Assembly: GCA_020445785.1 (NCBI GenBank)
Contig: JAGRFZ010000070.1
Span: 9,114 to 54,778 of the forward strand
Length of the DNA stretch: 45,665 bases
Origin: Rhodocyclaceae bacterium
GTDB lineage: Bacteria; Pseudomonadota; Gammaproteobacteria; Burkholderiales; Rhodocyclaceae
Direction: 5' to 3'
Shown: positions 10,312-18,220 of the stretch, one piece after another
Position numbering within the stretch: the stretch's first letter is position 1
Layout: every line of letters starts with the position of its first letter
Position numbers and translations under genes: made by a program
Notes under the pieces: model-generated
Seen by the model: only the letters and a program-made list of their open reading frames with translations
The model's database searches: none
What the model was told of the DNA's origin: nothing

Positions 10312-11331
10312 ATGCATATCCAGTTCTTCGTCCCCGGCCTGCTGTGGCCGGGCCTGCAGACCGAAGCGCCGACGCGCGGCCTGTCGACGCCGGCGCTCGA
10401 GCGCCTCCTCGGCCTCGCCGCCTGCGATCTGGCACCGGGCAAGGGCAGCGAGGCTGCGCTGCTCGACCTGTTCGCCCAACCACCGCAGACCTCGTTTGCC
10501 GCCCTGCGTCGTCTCGGCGAACCCGGATTGGCGCCGGCAGCGGGCGCGAGCTGGCTATGCGCCGACCCGGTGGGGCTGCGCTTCACAAGAGACCACCTGC
10601 TGCTAATCGAAGGTGCGGCGCTCGACATCGCCGACGACGAGGCGAGCGCGCTGGTCCAGGGCCTGAACGAGGAATTCGGCGACATCGGCCGCTTCGAAAT
10701 GGCCGGACCGAGCCGCTGGTACCTCGGCCTGGAAGCGCCGCCGCCGACCCGCTTCTCACCGCTGGCCGACGTCATCGGCCGCCCGGTCGCCCATTTCATG
10801 CCCGACGGCGAGGCTGCCGCCGAATGGCACCGGTTGATCAACGAAACCCAGGTGTGGCTGCACAACCATCCGGTCAACCAGGCCCGCGAGGCGATCGCCC
10901 GCCCCGGCATCAACAGCCTGTGGCCCTGGGGCGGTGGCACCGGTCCGCGCGCTGCACCGGCACCGAGCGCAGTCGTGGTCGGCGACGGTCCCCTGCTCGG
11001 TGGACTGTGCCGCAACGCATCGGTGCCATGCCGCGACGCGGCGATGGAAACGCTGGTCGCCGACGGCGCCGATGTACTGGTGTGCTTCGACGCTGCCGAT
11101 GCGGCCGCCCGCCATCTCGATCTCGGCCGCTGGCAGCAGGCGCTGGCCACATTCGAGCAGCGTTGGCTGGCGCCGGCCATGGACGCACTGCGGCAGGGCC
11201 GCCTGCAATGCGTGACCTTGCACGCACCCGGCGACCGCATCAGCCTCGGCGCCCGTCTCGAACGCCCACGGCTGTGGCCCTTCTGGAAGCGACCACGCCC
11301 GTTGCAGGAATTCATCGCCCGCCAACAATGA
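10312..11331 (+). CDS. RpfE-type / phosphoglycerate-mutase-like regulatory protein
   Basis: A 339-residue protein of the type annotated as RpfE regulatory protein, or as a cofactor-independent phosphoglycerate-mutase-like protein. It is found directly upstream of recJ in Xanthomonas and many Betaproteobacteria. It begins MHIQFFVPGLLWPG. Further features are a WYLGLE segment near 140, SLWPWGGG near 203-210 (seen in related proteins) and a C-terminal ERPRLWPFWKRPRPLQEF. No signal peptide or membrane segment is visible. Its stop overlaps the recJ ATG by four bases (ATGA), so the two are translationally coupled. The biochemical role is not established; the association with recJ is what supports the family call. 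Confidence 0.7.
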   Translation: MHIQFFVPGLLWPGLQTEAPTRGLSTPALERLLGLAACDLAPGKGSEAALLDLFAQPPQTSFAALRRLGEPGLAPAAGASWLCADPVGLRFTRDHLLLIEGAALDIADDEASALVQGLNEEFGDIGRFEMAGPSRWYLGLEAPPPTRFSPLADVIGRPVAHFMPDGEAAAEWHRLINETQVWLHNHPVNQAREAIARPGINSLWPWGGGTGPRAAPAPSAVVVGDGPLLGGLCRNASVPCRDAAMETLVADGADVLVCFDAADAAARHLDLGRWQQALATFEQRWLAPAMDALRQGRLQCVTLHAPGDRISLGARLERPRLWPFWKRPRPLQEFIARQQ

Positions 11332-13019
11332 CCCTGATCCGCCGCCGCACGACCACCCCCCGGCAGGTCCAGGCCCTGATCGACAGCGGGCTCGACCCCC
11401 TGCTCGCCCGCATCTACAGTGCCCGTGGCGTAGACACCCGAGCCGAGCTCGAATACCGGGCCAATGGCTTGCTGCCGCCGGCCGGGCTGAAGGGCGCGGC
11501 CGAAGCCGCGACCCTGCTCGCCGACGCCATCGAAGCCGGTGCCCGCCTGTTGATCGTCGCCGACTACGACTGCGACGGCGCCACCGCCTGCGCCGTGGGC
11601 TTGCGGGCGCTGCGTGCCTTCGGCGCCGATGTCGGCTATCTGGTGCCGAACCGCTTCGAGTACGGCTACGGCCTGACGCCGGCCATCGTCGAATTGGCCG
11701 CACCGCTGCAACCGGACCTGCTGATCACCGTGGACAACGGCATCGCCAGCGTCGAAGGGGTGGCGGCCGCACGCGATGCCGGCATCGCCACCCTGATCAC
11801 CGATCACCACCTGCCGGGTGACGAACTGCCCCAGGCCGAGGTCATCGTCAACCCCAATCAGCCGGGCTGCGGATTCGCCAGCAAGTCGATCGCCGGCGTC
11901 GGCGTGATGTTCTATGTGATGCTCGCGCTGCGGGCAGAATTGAGGGCACGCGGCGCCTTTGCCGCGCACCCCGAGCCCAACCTCGCCGCCCTGCTCGATC
12001 TGGTGGCCCTCGGCACCGTCGCCGATGTCGTCCGCCTCGATCGAAACAATCGCATCCTGGTGGCCCAAGGCCTGCAACGCATGCGCAGCGGCCGCATCCA
12101 GCCCGGGGTACGCGCGCTGTTTTCGGTGGCCGGGCGCGAACCGGAGCAGGCCACCACCTTCGATCTCGGCTTCGCCCTGGGCCCTCGGCTCAATGCCGCC
12201 GGCCGACTCTCCGACATGTCGCTCGGCATCGAATGCCTGGCCACCGACGATCTCGCCCGCGCCCTCAACATTGCCCGCGAACTGGACGGCCTGAACCGGG
12301 AGCGCCGCGCCATCGAAGCCGACATGCAGGCCGATGCGCTGCTCACACTCGAGGGCCTCGACGTCGCCGGACGTACCAGCGTGGCGATGTACGAGCCGAG
12401 CTGGCACCAGGGCGTGATCGGCATTCTCGCCGGCCGCATCCGCGAGCGCGTGCATCGCCCGACGATCGCCTTCGCTCGCAGCGGCGACGGCGAGCTGAAG
12501 GGCTCCGGCCGATCCATCAGCGGCGTCCATCTGCGCGATGTGCTGGATCTGGTGAGCAAACGCGAACCCGGCCTGTTGTTGCGTTTCGGCGGCCACGCCA
12601 TGGCAGCCGGGCTGAGCATCGACGAAGCGGCCTTGCCACGCTTCTGCGAAGCCTTCGAAGCTGCCGTCAAGAGCTTCGTCGGCGAACAGCCGCCCGAGCA
12701 CACCATCGAAAGCGACGGGCCCCTGGACCCGGGCTACATGACGCTCGCCTCGGCCCGCCGACTGGCGCAGGAGATCTGGGGCCAGGGCTTCCCTGGGCCG
12801 GTATTCGACGACGTGTTCGAAGTGGAGAACCAGCGCCTGCTCAAGGAGCGGCACCTGAAACTCGTGCTACGCAAGGGCCACAGCCGCTTCGACGCGATAC
12901 GTTTCAACCACGCCGAAATCGCACCGCCGCGAATCCACGCCGCCTACCGGTTGGCGATCAACGAATTCCAGGGCCGCAGCAGCGTGCAGTTGATGCTCGA
13001 CCACTTCGAAGCCGCCTGA
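11328..13019 (+). CDS. recJ: Single-stranded-DNA exonuclease RecJ
   Basis: A 563-residue 5'-3' single-strand exonuclease used in recombination and mismatch repair. DHH-family motifs are all present: VADYDCDGATA (~82-92, a Cys replacing the more usual Ala), TVDNGIASVEG (~135-145), LITDHHLPGDE (DHH, ~155-165) and LGTVADVV. The DHHA1 part has KGSGRSISGVHLRDVL and RFGGHAMAAGLS, followed by the OB-like C-terminal region. The ATG overlaps the stop of the preceding RpfE-type gene. Complete and normal in length. Confidence 0.95.
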   Translation: MTLIRRRTTTPRQVQALIDSGLDPLLARIYSARGVDTRAELEYRANGLLPPAGLKGAAEAATLLADAIEAGARLLIVADYDCDGATACAVGLRALRAFGADVGYLVPNRFEYGYGLTPAIVELAAPLQPDLLITVDNGIASVEGVAAARDAGIATLITDHHLPGDELPQAEVIVNPNQPGCGFASKSIAGVGVMFYVMLALRAELRARGAFAAHPEPNLAALLDLVALGTVADVVRLDRNNRILVAQGLQRMRSGRIQPGVRALFSVAGREPEQATTFDLGFALGPRLNAAGRLSDMSLGIECLATDDLARALNIARELDGLNRERRAIEADMQADALLTLEGLDVAGRTSVAMYEPSWHQGVIGILAGRIRERVHRPTIAFARSGDGELKGSGRSISGVHLRDVLDLVSKREPGLLLRFGGHAMAAGLSIDEAALPRFCEAFEAAVKSFVGEQPPEHTIESDGPLDPGYMTLASARRLAQEIWGQGFPGPVFDDVFEVENQRLLKERHLKLVLRKGHSRFDAIRFNHAEIAPPRIHAAYRLAINEFQGRSSVQLMLDHFEAA

Positions 13020-13020
13020 G

Positions 13021-13043
13021 GCCGGTTCGCCGCGCGAACCGGC
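13021..13043. terminator. Bidirectional stem-loop between recJ and the AsmA-like gene
   Basis: GCCGGTTCGC pairs perfectly with GCGAACCGGC across a three-base loop. It starts 2 bases after the recJ stop and ends 11 bases before the stop of the convergent AsmA-like gene. It has no strong U-tract, but its position between two convergent genes fits a shared terminator. Confidence 0.6.
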
Positions 13044-13053
13044 CCGAGCGGCC

Positions 13054-14871
13054 TCATTGCCTGGCTTCCGGAGCCAGCCTCAAGGCCGGCGAACCGAGCG
13101 TGCCCGACACCACCACCGGCAGCGACACCCGACGCTCGCCGGTCGCCAAGGTGCTGGTCAGGCGCCCCGTCAATTCGTCGTCCGGGGTGATCTGGAGACC
13201 ACCGCCGACATGCAGGTTGCCGGCATCGAAGCGCCGAATCGCCGCCTTCAACGCGCGATCGCCCATGTTCATGCTGACGTCGAGCTTCATCGAATCGAAG
13301 CGGGTCGCGCCGCCCCGCACGACACCATTGCCGCGCTCGCGCATGATCGCGCCGACGTCCAGGCCGCCGAAGCGCCCGTTTTCGATCTCGACACGACTGT
13401 TCAGCGACATCGCCTCGCCGAGACCCTCGAAACGCTCGGCCTCGGCCGCCAGTTCGAGGGTGCCGTTGAGTCCGCCTTCGAGGTCGCCGCTCTTGCGCAG
13501 CGCCGGCATCAACCGCTCCAGACGTAGGCCTTCGAGCTGCATTTCGCCCGCCAGCGCCACCGGCTCCTGCTGCCAAGCGATTTCCAGCCGGCCGCCGTAG
13601 CGGCCACCGTAGAGCGCACCACCGGCCGACAAAACCCGAATGCCCTCATCGTAGAGCAGCCCGTCGAACTGCAACGATTCGATCGTCATGCCTCGCAGGA
13701 AAGGCGCCTCCCAGCTCTCGGCAGTGCCCGACAACTCGATCGGGAACGACAGCGGCAGCGGCACCCGGTAGCGGATGCCCTTGCCATCGGCGGCGAGCAG
13801 ATCGAGGCGCTGCAGGGCGCCGTACTCGACCTCGCCGACGCCGTCGAGGTGCATCGCCAGACCCTCTGCGAATTGCACCCGGAGGCCGCTCACCGCAATG
13901 CGCTTGACCTCGAAGTGACTGAAATCCGCCCGGTTGAACAGACTCGCAAGCCGGCTCGGCGAGCCCTCGATACCCGACAGGCGTAGACTCAGCGCGGCAC
14001 TGCCGAGGCGTCCGAGGGCGTGCCAGTCGGGCTTGACGTCCACCTGGGAGATTTGCATCGCCTGTTCGCCCTCGCCCACGGCCAATCCCCCCAGACGCAG
14101 CACCGGCCCTCCGTCCCAGCCCGGATGCATGCTCTCGATGACGACATCGGTGCCTGCCACCGCCCGCACCTCGGTCTCGATTTCACCACGAAACCATTCG
14201 GGCGCATGCCATAGGATGACCAGCAGCACGCCGATCACCGCCGCGATGCCGAGCATCACGACGCCCCGGAACAGTCGCAGCAACTGGAAGCGCAGGCGGT
14301 CCAGCAACAGCACCAATGTGGATGGCCCGTCGGCATCGCGCCGGCGCGTGGCCTCGCGCTTCTTCCGCTTTTTGCCGGAGCGATTTTCGCCGTAGGCGGC
14401 GCCGATCGATGCGTCGACGTCCTGATCCGATCCCAAGCGCCCTTCGGTGAGCCGATCCGGCGGCAACTCGATCGGCGCCATGTCGTCCACCACCGGCCCC
14501 ATCGGCGCCTCCGTCGGCGTACGTCCGGCCAGCGAGAAGCCGGGAGGAATCGACACCTCGGGGTCCGGTGGTGGCTCGGTCGGCGGCTCTTCCTGGGGCA
14601 CCAGCCGATCCTCGATCTCGATTTCTTCCTCGAGATCGGTCACCGCATCGTCACGGTCGACCGCCAGGCCGTCCCGCAGCAATTCCATCAGCGCTTCCTC
14701 GACCTCGAGCGACTCGCCGAAGCGCCGCTTCATCTCCCCGACCGAGAGCTGTCCGTCCAGCAACAACAACGCCGCCCGCGCCCGATTCGACGCCACTCGC
14801 CGGGGCTGACGTGCCGCCGCTTCGCCCTCTTCGGTGCGCACCAACACGGATTCATTGGTAAACAGTGCCAT
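13054..14871 (-). CDS. AsmA-like protein with a cytosolic N-terminal domain
   Basis: A 605-residue predicted inner-membrane protein. Residues ~1-75 form a small helical domain (ARAALLLLDGQLSVGEMKRRFG, then LMELLRDGLAV) that resembles winged-helix-like modules at the front of some betaproteobacterial regulators. A long acidic, Pro-rich linker (75-160), a very basic patch (GKKRKKREATRRR, ~166-178) and one membrane helix (~203-221) follow. The last ~380 residues resemble the AsmA C-terminal region, with repeated beta segments such as LEGGLNGTLELAAEAERFEGLGEAMSL split across the fold, LNSRVEIENGRFGGLD, and a GTLGSPALRL ending. AsmA-like proteins act in phospholipid transport or outer-membrane assembly. 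The N-terminal cytosolic domain is unusual for that family. The function is inferred only from the C-terminal half. Confidence 0.65.
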   Translation of the reverse strand: MALFTNESVLVRTEEGEAAARQPRRVASNRARAALLLLDGQLSVGEMKRRFGESLEVEEALMELLRDGLAVDRDDAVTDLEEEIEIEDRLVPQEEPPTEPPPDPEVSIPPGFSLAGRTPTEAPMGPVVDDMAPIELPPDRLTEGRLGSDQDVDASIGAAYGENRSGKKRKKREATRRRDADGPSTLVLLLDRLRFQLLRLFRGVVMLGIAAVIGVLLVILWHAPEWFRGEIETEVRAVAGTDVVIESMHPGWDGGPVLRLGGLAVGEGEQAMQISQVDVKPDWHALGRLGSAALSLRLSGIEGSPSRLASLFNRADFSHFEVKRIAVSGLRVQFAEGLAMHLDGVGEVEYGALQRLDLLAADGKGIRYRVPLPLSFPIELSGTAESWEAPFLRGMTIESLQFDGLLYDEGIRVLSAGGALYGGRYGGRLEIAWQQEPVALAGEMQLEGLRLERLMPALRKSGDLEGGLNGTLELAAEAERFEGLGEAMSLNSRVEIENGRFGGLDVGAIMRERGNGVVRGGATRFDSMKLDVSMNMGDRALKAAIRRFDAGNLHVGGGLQITPDDELTGRLTSTLATGERRVSLPVVVSGTLGSPALRLAPEARQ

Positions 14872-14932
14872 CGGCCATCACCACTCGTTCGTCGTTGTCG
14901 ACATTGTCCTCGAAATCCCGCATCCCGCCTTG

Positions 14933-14961
14933 TTGACCACTACACGAGCGCTGACTATACT
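14933..14961 (+). promoter_or_regulatory. Sigma-70 promoter of tRNA-Asn
   Basis: TTGACC (14933-14938) and TATACT (14956-14961) are separated by exactly 17 bases. The expected start point is about 14968, seven or eight bases before the mature tRNA 5' end. Both hexamers are close to consensus. Confidence 0.85.
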
Positions 14962-14975
14962 GCGCGCTCTTTCGA

Positions 14976-15051
14976 TCCCCGATAGCTCAGTTGGTAGAGC
15001 GACGGACTGTTAATCCGCAGGTCCCTGGTTCGAGCCCAGGTCGGGGAGCCA
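14976..15051 (+). tRNA. tRNA-Asn (anticodon GTT)
   Basis: A 76-nt tRNA with the CCA end encoded. The acceptor stem is TCCCCGA paired with TCGGGGA, the discriminator is G, the D-arm is GCTCAGTTGGTAGAGC, and the anticodon loop CTGTTAA has GTT at 15009-15011. The T-arm is CCTGGTTCGAGCCCAGG. All four stems pair. Asn is assigned from the anticodon and from similarity to known tRNA-Asn. Confidence 0.97.
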
Positions 15052-15060
15052 AGACATCGC

Positions 15061-15090
15061 AAGAGGCCCAGCCGGATGGTTGGGCCTCTT
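15061..15090 (+). terminator. Terminator of tRNA-Asn
   Basis: AAGAGGCCCA pairs perfectly with TGGGCCTCTT around a ten-base loop, starting ten bases after the tRNA. The stem ends in TT. This is a good intrinsic terminator position for a single-gene tRNA transcript. Confidence 0.7.
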
Positions 15091-15241
15091 CGCGTTCACC
15101 CGCTCCGGGCATCCTGCGCACCAACGCCGCCCGCGCCACCAAGCCGCTTCACGCCGCAGCCGCCAATCCGCTCACCATCGGCAAGGCGGCCGTCATGCTA
15201 CCGGGTGTCTACGGCCGGAAGCGGGGAACTTCAATACAGAA

Positions 15242-15278
15242 GCATCCCGGCGTGGGTTTCCGGGCGATGGTCGGTCAG
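15242..15278 (+). repeat. Degenerate direct repeat, copy A (flanks NERD gene)
   Basis: A 37-base segment starting GCATCCCGGCGTGGG and ending GGTCGGTCAG. It matches the segment at 16402-16438 in the same orientation, with about 31 of 37 positions identical. The two copies bracket the NERD/zinc-ribbon gene. The type of element is unknown. Confidence 0.5.
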
Positions 15279-15322
15279 CGGGGGCGACAGGGGTTCGGTC
15301 GGGGGTCGGTATCAGATGACTG

Positions 15323-16336
15323 TCAGCTGGTGTTTACAAAGAACAGTGACGAACTCCCGCACTCAGCGCATTCCCTGAAGAATTTCAGGCCCTGCTTTCT
15401 CAGTCGCTCCTTGTGACCTTCCTTGCCGCAATCGATCTTGATCGGTGTATTGCCAGCGCATGAGCTGCACTTGAAGTAGTAGCCATAGCGACCGTGCTGG
15501 ATAGTCAAGACCGCTTTCCCACATTGGCGGCACGCGAATCGATCTGCGCGTGCTGGCTGCGTTTGTTCTTCTACCGCAGGTTCGCACACCGCCGTTGCCG
15601 GATCGACAGCCGCATGACCTCGATACTTCTGCGCGTAATCGATGCAAGAAGGTCGATGCAGCCCGACAAGCTGCCTTCCGATATCGGCCACGGTATCCGA
15701 TGAAACCAATCTGGCTGCGGCCCCGAAGGTCGAGAGCACCCCCGCCCTGTCAAAGCTCTTCTCCATCGCTTCGATGAGACCATCAGACTTGACGACGCAC
15801 GATGTGTCGAACTTCTTGGGCCGATCGATTCGCGCCTGAGGACTGACGACGATCAGAGAACGGTATGACGGCTCGAGGCGCATGCCGAGCCGAGTCGGCA
15901 AGTCAATCTGCCGGAAGGCGTCCTTCAGGACCGCAAGATGCCGGCCATTCTGGGCCAGCGGCGAGGCCATCCCCTCGTAGGACTTCCTGTAGTCGTTCCA
16001 GCGCAGGAATTCACCGTCTTCCGTGATCTTCAGTCCGGAGGCAATATGCTTCGTCTCCAGCGCGAATACAGTCAGCGTCTTATGGATCACCACATGATCG
16101 ATCTGCGCGACGCGACCATCGACCTCCAACCGCAGGTCGTGAATCACTGCCGTACGCTCCGAATCCTTCAGATCAAAGTCGATGTAGTAGGCAGCTTCCT
16201 GTTCCGCCCTGATGCCGGCACGGATTGCGGCGATGTCTCGCTGGATACCCGCCCGCATTGACGCCGGAGAAGTCGTCAGGAGCGCTTCCAGTGACGTCAA
16301 CTGAAAGGTCTTGTCGTCAATGCCCTTAAGGATCAT
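15323..16336 (-). CDS. NERD-domain protein with C-terminal zinc ribbons
   Basis: A 337-residue protein. Residues ~40-160 fit the nuclease-related domain (NERD): QIDHVVIHKTLTVFALETK (79-96) supplies the Asp and the E-x-K pair of a PD-(D/E)XK-like core, and RWNDYRKSYEGMASPLAQN follows. The C-terminus has two Cys pairs (CRQC 269-272 and CSSC 290-293) forming a zinc ribbon around a KAVLTIQHGRYGYYFKC stretch, like the DNA-binding ribbons of topoisomerase I. A further pair CAEC is at 323-326. Its base composition is visibly less GC-rich than its neighbours. It lies just downstream of tRNA-Asn and between two direct repeats, which suggests acquisition by transfer. A role in DNA processing or defence is inference. 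Confidence 0.8.
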   Translation of the reverse strand: MILKGIDDKTFQLTSLEALLTTSPASMRAGIQRDIAAIRAGIRAEQEAAYYIDFDLKDSERTAVIHDLRLEVDGRVAQIDHVVIHKTLTVFALETKHIASGLKITEDGEFLRWNDYRKSYEGMASPLAQNGRHLAVLKDAFRQIDLPTRLGMRLEPSYRSLIVVSPQARIDRPKKFDTSCVVKSDGLIEAMEKSFDRAGVLSTFGAAARLVSSDTVADIGRQLVGLHRPSCIDYAQKYRGHAAVDPATAVCEPAVEEQTQPARADRFACRQCGKAVLTIQHGRYGYYFKCSSCAGNTPIKIDCGKEGHKERLRKQGLKFFRECAECGSSSLFFVNTS

Positions 16337-16401
16337 GTTCGGGTGCTGTCAATGATGCAAAAGGCATGATAGCGCCGATCTGGACATCCAGGCAGTTTGG
16401 G

Positions 16402-16438
16402 GCATCCCGGCGCGGGATACCGGGTGACGGTCGGTCAA
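16402..16438 (+). repeat. Degenerate direct repeat, copy B (flanks NERD gene)
   Basis: The partner of the repeat at 15242-15278, same orientation, about 1.16 kb apart. This copy contains a small perfect hairpin, ATCCCG-GCG-CGGGAT, directly followed by ACCGGG. The matching bases in copy A have decayed. A mobile or REP-like origin is possible but not shown. Confidence 0.5.
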
Positions 16439-16752
16439 GTGTCGGGCTGGAGGTGGGAGGTGGGTCGGCAGCAGGGGGGTACCGATCTGGTATTCGCCGG
16501 ATATCGGCTGCGGTCTATGCCTCAGCGGCTTTCTTCACCCCCTTTGCATCTCGATTTTTTGGACTGAGCCCCAAGCCGAGGCCGAACTGCTGCCCGACGC
16601 CGACGTTCTACCGGGGCGAATCTCTTGTCTTGAACAGCACGGCGACAGCCCACCGAGCGTTGCTGATCGGGGGGACGACATCCAGAATTGCGCACCTCCC
16701 GAGTTTGGAGCGGCGTTACCCAGCGCCCGGCCGATCCGAAGAGCATCGCATG
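16439..16752. other. Non-coding stretch upstream of the NERD gene and downstream of the DUF2852 gene
   Basis: About 300 bases between repeat B and the DUF2852 3' end. Open frames here are short and have no ribosome-binding sites or recognisable protein features. I see no gene, RNA or further repeat. Confidence 0.5.
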
Positions 16753-16793
16753 CCCCGGGGCCGCGACGGCCATCCGGGCCGCCGCGACCGGGG
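16753..16793 (-). terminator. Probable terminator of the DUF2852 gene
   Basis: An imperfect GC-rich stem-loop (CCCCGG...CGCGACGGCC on one side, GGCCGCCGCGACCGGGG on the other) lies immediately after the DUF2852 stop when read on the minus strand. There is no T-run. The call rests on position and pairing. Confidence 0.35.
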
Positions 16794-16796
16794 CGA

Positions 16797-17240
16797 TCAC
16801 TCGTTCACCGGATTCTGGCCGGGATTGGTGGACATGAACTCGTCGAACTCGTGCTGGTCCCGACGGCGCCGCGCATCCTGGCGGAAATTGCGGAAGGCAT
16901 CGGCCCGACGACGGATCTCTTCCTTGATTTCGCGGATCCGCTCGTACTGGGTTTGCTGGTACTCGTCGAAGACGGCGTTGTCGCTCTCCTCGCGGGACTT
17001 CGGACGGAAGGTCGTGACCTGACGCCACTTGTCGCGCAGCCAGCCCGGCAATTCCTCGATCGAACGGCCGGCGAGGGCCCACAGCAGGACGACGAAGCCG
17101 ATCGGCACCCAGATGAAGAAGGCCAGCGCGATCGCACCGATATTGACGGCACTCCAGTTGCCGCCCCAGCGGCATGACGAACCGCGGTGCGAACAGTTTG
17201 CACCGGACTGCGAAGGGTTTGAATGGTGGGTCGATGACAT
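16797..17240 (-). CDS. DUF2852 family membrane protein
   Basis: A 147-residue protein with one long hydrophobic stretch (NIGAIALAFFIWVPIGFVVLLWALAG, ~34-58). A charged helical tail follows, with NAVFDEYQQTQYERIREIKEE and RDQHEFDEFMSTNP, the pattern of DUF2852. The ATG at 17240 is preferred over a GTG at 17273 because GGAG lies ten bases upstream of the ATG. It is divergent from a TetR gene. A predicted promoter (CTTACA at 17325-17320, TAACAT at 17302-17297) carries one of two matched TetR-type operators, so the protein is probably repressed by that regulator. The cellular role of DUF2852 proteins is not known to me. Confidence 0.72.
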   Translation of the reverse strand: MSSTHHSNPSQSGANCSHRGSSCRWGGNWSAVNIGAIALAFFIWVPIGFVVLLWALAGRSIEELPGWLRDKWRQVTTFRPKSREESDNAVFDEYQQTQYERIREIKEEIRRRADAFRNFRQDARRRRDQHEFDEFMSTNPGQNPVNE

Positions 17241-17298
17241 GGTCTCTGGTCTCCATCTGTTAGCGGAACGCACGGGCCAACACGAATGCCGAGGCGAT

Positions 17299-17321
17299 GT
17301 TAACGCCGTTCACATGCAATG
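17299..17321 (+). promoter_or_regulatory. Predicted TetR operator, site 1 (DUF2852 promoter)
   Basis: GTTAACGCCGTTCAC (17299-17313) is a near-perfect 7-1-7 palindrome with one mismatched pair. The 23-base block matches site 2 at 17364-17386 at 20 of 23 positions. It covers the predicted -10 and spacer of the DUF2852 promoter on the minus strand. Confidence 0.65.
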
Positions 17322-17363
17322 TAAGGGATCGTGAGTCGATTTTCAAGGGCAAGGACAAAAAAA

Positions 17364-17393
17364 GTTAACGGCGTTCACATTCCATGCTATCAC
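17364..17393 (+). promoter_or_regulatory. Predicted TetR operator, site 2, over a leaderless tetR promoter
   Basis: GTTAACGGCGTTCAC (17364-17378) repeats site 1. It overlaps a candidate -35, TTAACG (17365-17370), spaced 17 bases from a -10, TATCAC (17388-17393). Transcription would start within one or two bases of the ATG at 17401, and no Shine-Dalgarno is present, so the mRNA may be leaderless. Autorepression is the simple reading. Confidence 0.6.
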
Positions 17394-17400
17394 TACCCCC

Positions 17401-18009
17401 ATGAGCACAGAAAAGACCCGCTATCACCACGGACACCTCGCCGAATCGCTGCTCGAAGCGGTGGACGAGATCGCATCGCAGTTCGGTATCGAGGCGGTCA
17501 CCCTGCGCGCGTGCGCAAAGCGCGTGGGTGTTTCCCCGTCGTCGGCCTTCCGCCACTACGTGGACAAGCGTGCACTGCTGACCGCATTTGCGACCCGCGC
17601 GTTGAACCAATTGGTCGAGGCCATGGAAGGGGCCAAGCTCCACGCCCACCGGTACGGCGGCAATGCGTTTCACGCGGTCGGCCTGGCCTACGTCGATTTC
17701 GCGCTGGCCAAGCCCGCGTTCTTCCGCGCCATGTGGCGGGAGGAGACGATCTATTCGCAGGATGGCGACTACCTGGCCGCGACACGCAAGCTGGCGCGCT
17801 GCATCCAGGGCGGATTCGCCCAGACGCTCGAAGACGAAGACCCGGAAGCCTTCAGCGCGCAGGAGCTGCTGGCCTGGTCGTCGGTCCACGGTCTGGCCAG
17901 CCTCCTGGTCGATGGACCGCTGGCCAAGGGCAAGAGCCGCGAAGAATTGCTGCAGGCAGCCGGCGGCATGATCCACGCGCTCCATCCCGCGCTCGACGTG
18001 CCGACCTGA
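17401..18009 (+). CDS. TetR/AcrR family transcriptional regulator
   Basis: A 202-residue repressor-type protein. The N-terminal helix-turn-helix lies at about residues 10-55 (HLAESLLEAVDEIA, then LRACAKRVGVSPSSAFRHYVDKRALL). The remaining ~140 residues form an alpha-helical ligand and dimer domain. The segment VDFALAKPAFFRAMWREE resembles the WHG-type C-terminal domain found in several TetR regulators. It is divergent from the DUF2852 gene, and both promoters carry the same palindrome, the usual layout for TetR autoregulation plus control of a divergent target. The ligand is unknown. The start lacks a Shine-Dalgarno; see the operator entry for the leaderless interpretation. Confidence 0.9.
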   Translation: MSTEKTRYHHGHLAESLLEAVDEIASQFGIEAVTLRACAKRVGVSPSSAFRHYVDKRALLTAFATRALNQLVEAMEGAKLHAHRYGGNAFHAVGLAYVDFALAKPAFFRAMWREETIYSQDGDYLAATRKLARCIQGGFAQTLEDEDPEAFSAQELLAWSSVHGLASLLVDGPLAKGKSREELLQAAGGMIHALHPALDVPT

Positions 18010-18014
18010 GCAGC

Positions 18015-18041
18015 GGCGGGCGCGCTTCGCCCGAGCCCGCC
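18015..18041 (+). terminator. Probable tetR terminator
   Basis: GGCGGGC pairs perfectly with GCCCGCC across a 13-base loop. The hairpin begins 6 bases after the tetR stop and is followed by TTCG. The T-run is weak. Confidence 0.45.
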
Positions 18042-18220
18042 TTCGCACTCCGCGATCCGCCTTCGGCGCCGTGCCGGCGCTGCCGCCTTGGATCGGTTGG
18101 CTCCGCGCGAGGGTCATTCACCGGGGGTCAGCAACCCTCCCGCCAGATCGTGGTCTGAATCGATCGCGTTTGCTGGCGTAGCGGATCCATCCACGATGCG
18201 CTCCCCCCTGCCCGCTCCTG

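Noticed and set aside
10200-12854. N-terminal extension of the lolC/E frame to 1302 residues
   Set aside because: The extension is antisense to recJ and the rpfE-type gene. The true start [14 protein letters not shown] is clear from the family.
14976-16440. tRNA-Asn as a phage or island attachment site
   Set aside because: No second copy of the tRNA 3' end and no integrase gene is present in the window; the flanking repeats differ from the tRNA sequence.
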